A DNA stretch of 64,000 nucleotides from Nannocystis bainbridge (GTDB lineage: Bacteria; Myxococcota_A; Polyangia; Nannocystales; Nannocystaceae), in contig NZ_JAQNDL010000004.1 in NCBI RefSeq assembly GCF_028368995.1, positions 504,001 to 568,000 on the forward strand, in the 5' to 3' direction. Positions 62,986-64,000 of the stretch are shown one piece after another (the first letter of the stretch is position 1; every line of letters begins with the position of its first letter). Below the pieces are notes generated by a model, which was not told where the DNA came from, ran no database searches, and was given only the letters and a program-made list of their open reading frames with translations. The translations under genes were made by a program, and so were the position numbers.

Positions 62986-64000
62986 TCATGCGCCCGGCGA
63001 GTACCAGATCGGGCTGGTCCAGGCGCGCTCCTGGATGGTGCGCGGGACGGTCGGGTCGCTGCACGCGGGCGGGCGGGCGTCCTCGGCGAGGCCGAGGCAG
63101 TCGCGCCAGCTCCAGCGGCACACCGGGTCCTCGATCACGCGCACGTAATAAAAGGCGGGGCGCGCCGGGTCGAATTCGGGGTCGCGCCAGACCCCGCACA
63201 GGAGGGCCGCGCCGCGCTGCTCGGCGGCGCAGGTGGCCTCGTCGACGCTCGAGCCGTCGGGTCCGCCGGCGACGTCGATCACCGCGATCTGGCCGACGCC
63301 GTCCTCGTCTTGCCAGCCCTTGATCACCTGGATCCGCTCGAGCCGCGACCCGGGCGCGCCGGCGCTGCCGGGGTCCATCTGCGCGCTGACGGCGATGACC
63401 GGGCCCGACGTACCTGTCCTTTCAGGCAGGATCGCCCCCATCGGCACGCCGCGAGCGTCGGCGGCCGCGACGAAGTCGCCGGCGCCGCACAGATCTTCGG
63501 GCAGGCCCCAGCCGCCGAACACCCGCACGGCCATGCGCGGGCCGCTGGTGCCGTAGACCTCGCGGCGGCGGAGCGCGTCCCAGATCGACTCGCGGCTGTT
63601 CTCCTCGGCCCACACCGCGACCAGGCCGCCGGGGCTGTTGCGCGCGCCCGCGGGCACGTTGCCGGTGAGGCGGGTGACGGGGTCGCTCTCGCGGGCGCCG
63701 AAGTGGCCGGGGTAGGTCGCCTCCTCGACGTTGCCGGGCGTGCCGTTGTGGGTGTCGGTGCTGGCGATGACGCCGAGGCGGAACGGGTTGACGCCGAGGC
63801 GCTGCTCGGCGCCGAGGCCGGCGAGCAGGATCCCGCGCAGGAAATCGAGGCGCGACACGCAGCCGCGGCCGACCATGCCCTGGCTGCCGGTGCCGTCGCC
63901 GCAGTCGTCGAACGGCAGCACGCGCAGCTTCTCGAAGTCGCACAGCTCGTCGGGCGGGCCGAGGCCGACGACCCCGCGCGAGCACTCCGAGTCGCCCTTG
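62986..64000 (-). CDS. DUF3604 family protein, C-terminal part (cut by right edge)
   Basis: About 338 residues are visible; the frame is open to the right edge, so the start is outside. Family sequences: GVIASTDTHNGTPGNVEEATYPGHFGARE, VAVWAEENSRESIWDALRRREVYGTSGPRMAVRVFGGW and the late YYVRVIEDPVCRWSW. DUF3604 proteins are secreted or periplasmic, and resemble amidohydrolase or PHP-type metal enzymes; the activity is not established. A weak pair of 14-bp units (63411-63430) lies inside. Confidence 0.88.
   Translation of the reverse strand, partial: KGDSECSRGVVGLGPPDELCDFEKLRVLPFDDCGDGTGSQGMVGRGCVSRLDFLRGILLAGLGAEQRLGVNPFRLGVIASTDTHNGTPGNVEEATYPGHFGARESDPVTRLTGNVPAGARNSPGGLVAVWAEENSRESIWDALRRREVYGTSGPRMAVRVFGGWGLPEDLCGAGDFVAAADARGVPMGAILPERTGTSGPVIAVSAQMDPGSAGAPGSRLERIQVIKGWQDEDGVGQIAVIDVAGGPDGSSVDEATCAAEQRGAALLCGVWRDPEFDPARPAFYYVRVIEDPVCRWSWRDCLGLAEDARPPACSDPTVPRTIQERAWTSPIWYSPGA

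Overview
The window is about 70 % GC with dense overlapping reading frames. It looks like a chromosomal segment of a myxobacterium, probably of the Nannocystaceae type (Nannocystis, Enhygromyxa, Plesiocystis). The evidence is the large number of lipoproteins with Ser/Thr/Gly/Asp-rich linkers, a Cys-rich repeat protein of the Myxococcus type, MYXO-CTERM-like tails (Cys, hydrophobic stretch, Arg run) on two proteins, stressosome-type STAS proteins and a STAND NTPase. This is family-level recognition by eye; no search was run.

Layout. 1-3.1 kb: minus-strand, end-overlapping group of a POTRA/BamA-type outer-membrane protein, a DUF4390 protein and the N-terminal half of a membrane sensor. 3.2-8.7 kb: lone receiver protein, GlmU-type nucleotidyltransferase, VIT/vWA lipoprotein, neutral zinc metallopeptidase. 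9-15 kb: inorganic-carbon uptake cluster, DabA plus two different NADH-dehydrogenase-like membrane subunits. 15-19 kb: repeat-rich gap and a STAND NTPase with TPR tail. 19-23.3 kb: TPP riboswitch, thiC and an overlapping sulfatase-like membrane protein. 23.6-28.3 kb: Cys-rich lipoprotein, GAF-STAS protein, saccharopine-dehydrogenase-like oxidoreductase. 28.3-32.6 kb: TonB-dependent receptor with three small secreted proteins or lipoproteins. 32.9-37.4 kb: fused beta-oxidation enzyme, small Lys/Glu/Pro lipoprotein with terminator, rph, rdgB, tRNA-Pro and tRNA-Arg. 37.5-44.7 kb: BtpA-like protein, lipoprotein, PAS-PAS-STAS protein, histidine phosphatase, GIY-YIG protein, RecQ. 45-52.1 kb: surface proteins and a haem-uptake set (HmuY-like lipoprotein, HmuV, HmuU, HmuT). 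52.2-53.3 kb: a stand-alone cysteine-free S4 gene behind a strong promoter with a Fur/Zur-type palindrome. 53.5-64 kb: lipoprotein, TPR protein, DUF2330 protein, VOC protein, flavin monooxygenase, LysR regulator, ferritin-like protein, and a DUF3604 protein cut by the right edge.

The most unusual feature is a dispersed family of short tandem arrays with a 14-bp period (approximate unit CATGTCCNNRAGGR; core GGACATGTCC is its own reverse complement). I count about thirty loci in 64 kb. They fill many intergenic gaps, also lie inside conserved genes (recQ twice, thiC, the TonB receptor, the fused beta-oxidation gene, the VIT/vWA gene), and repeatedly carry the start or stop codon of a gene or encode part of a lipoprotein signal peptide. 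I know of no named repeat family that matches this, and it is the best candidate here for something undescribed.
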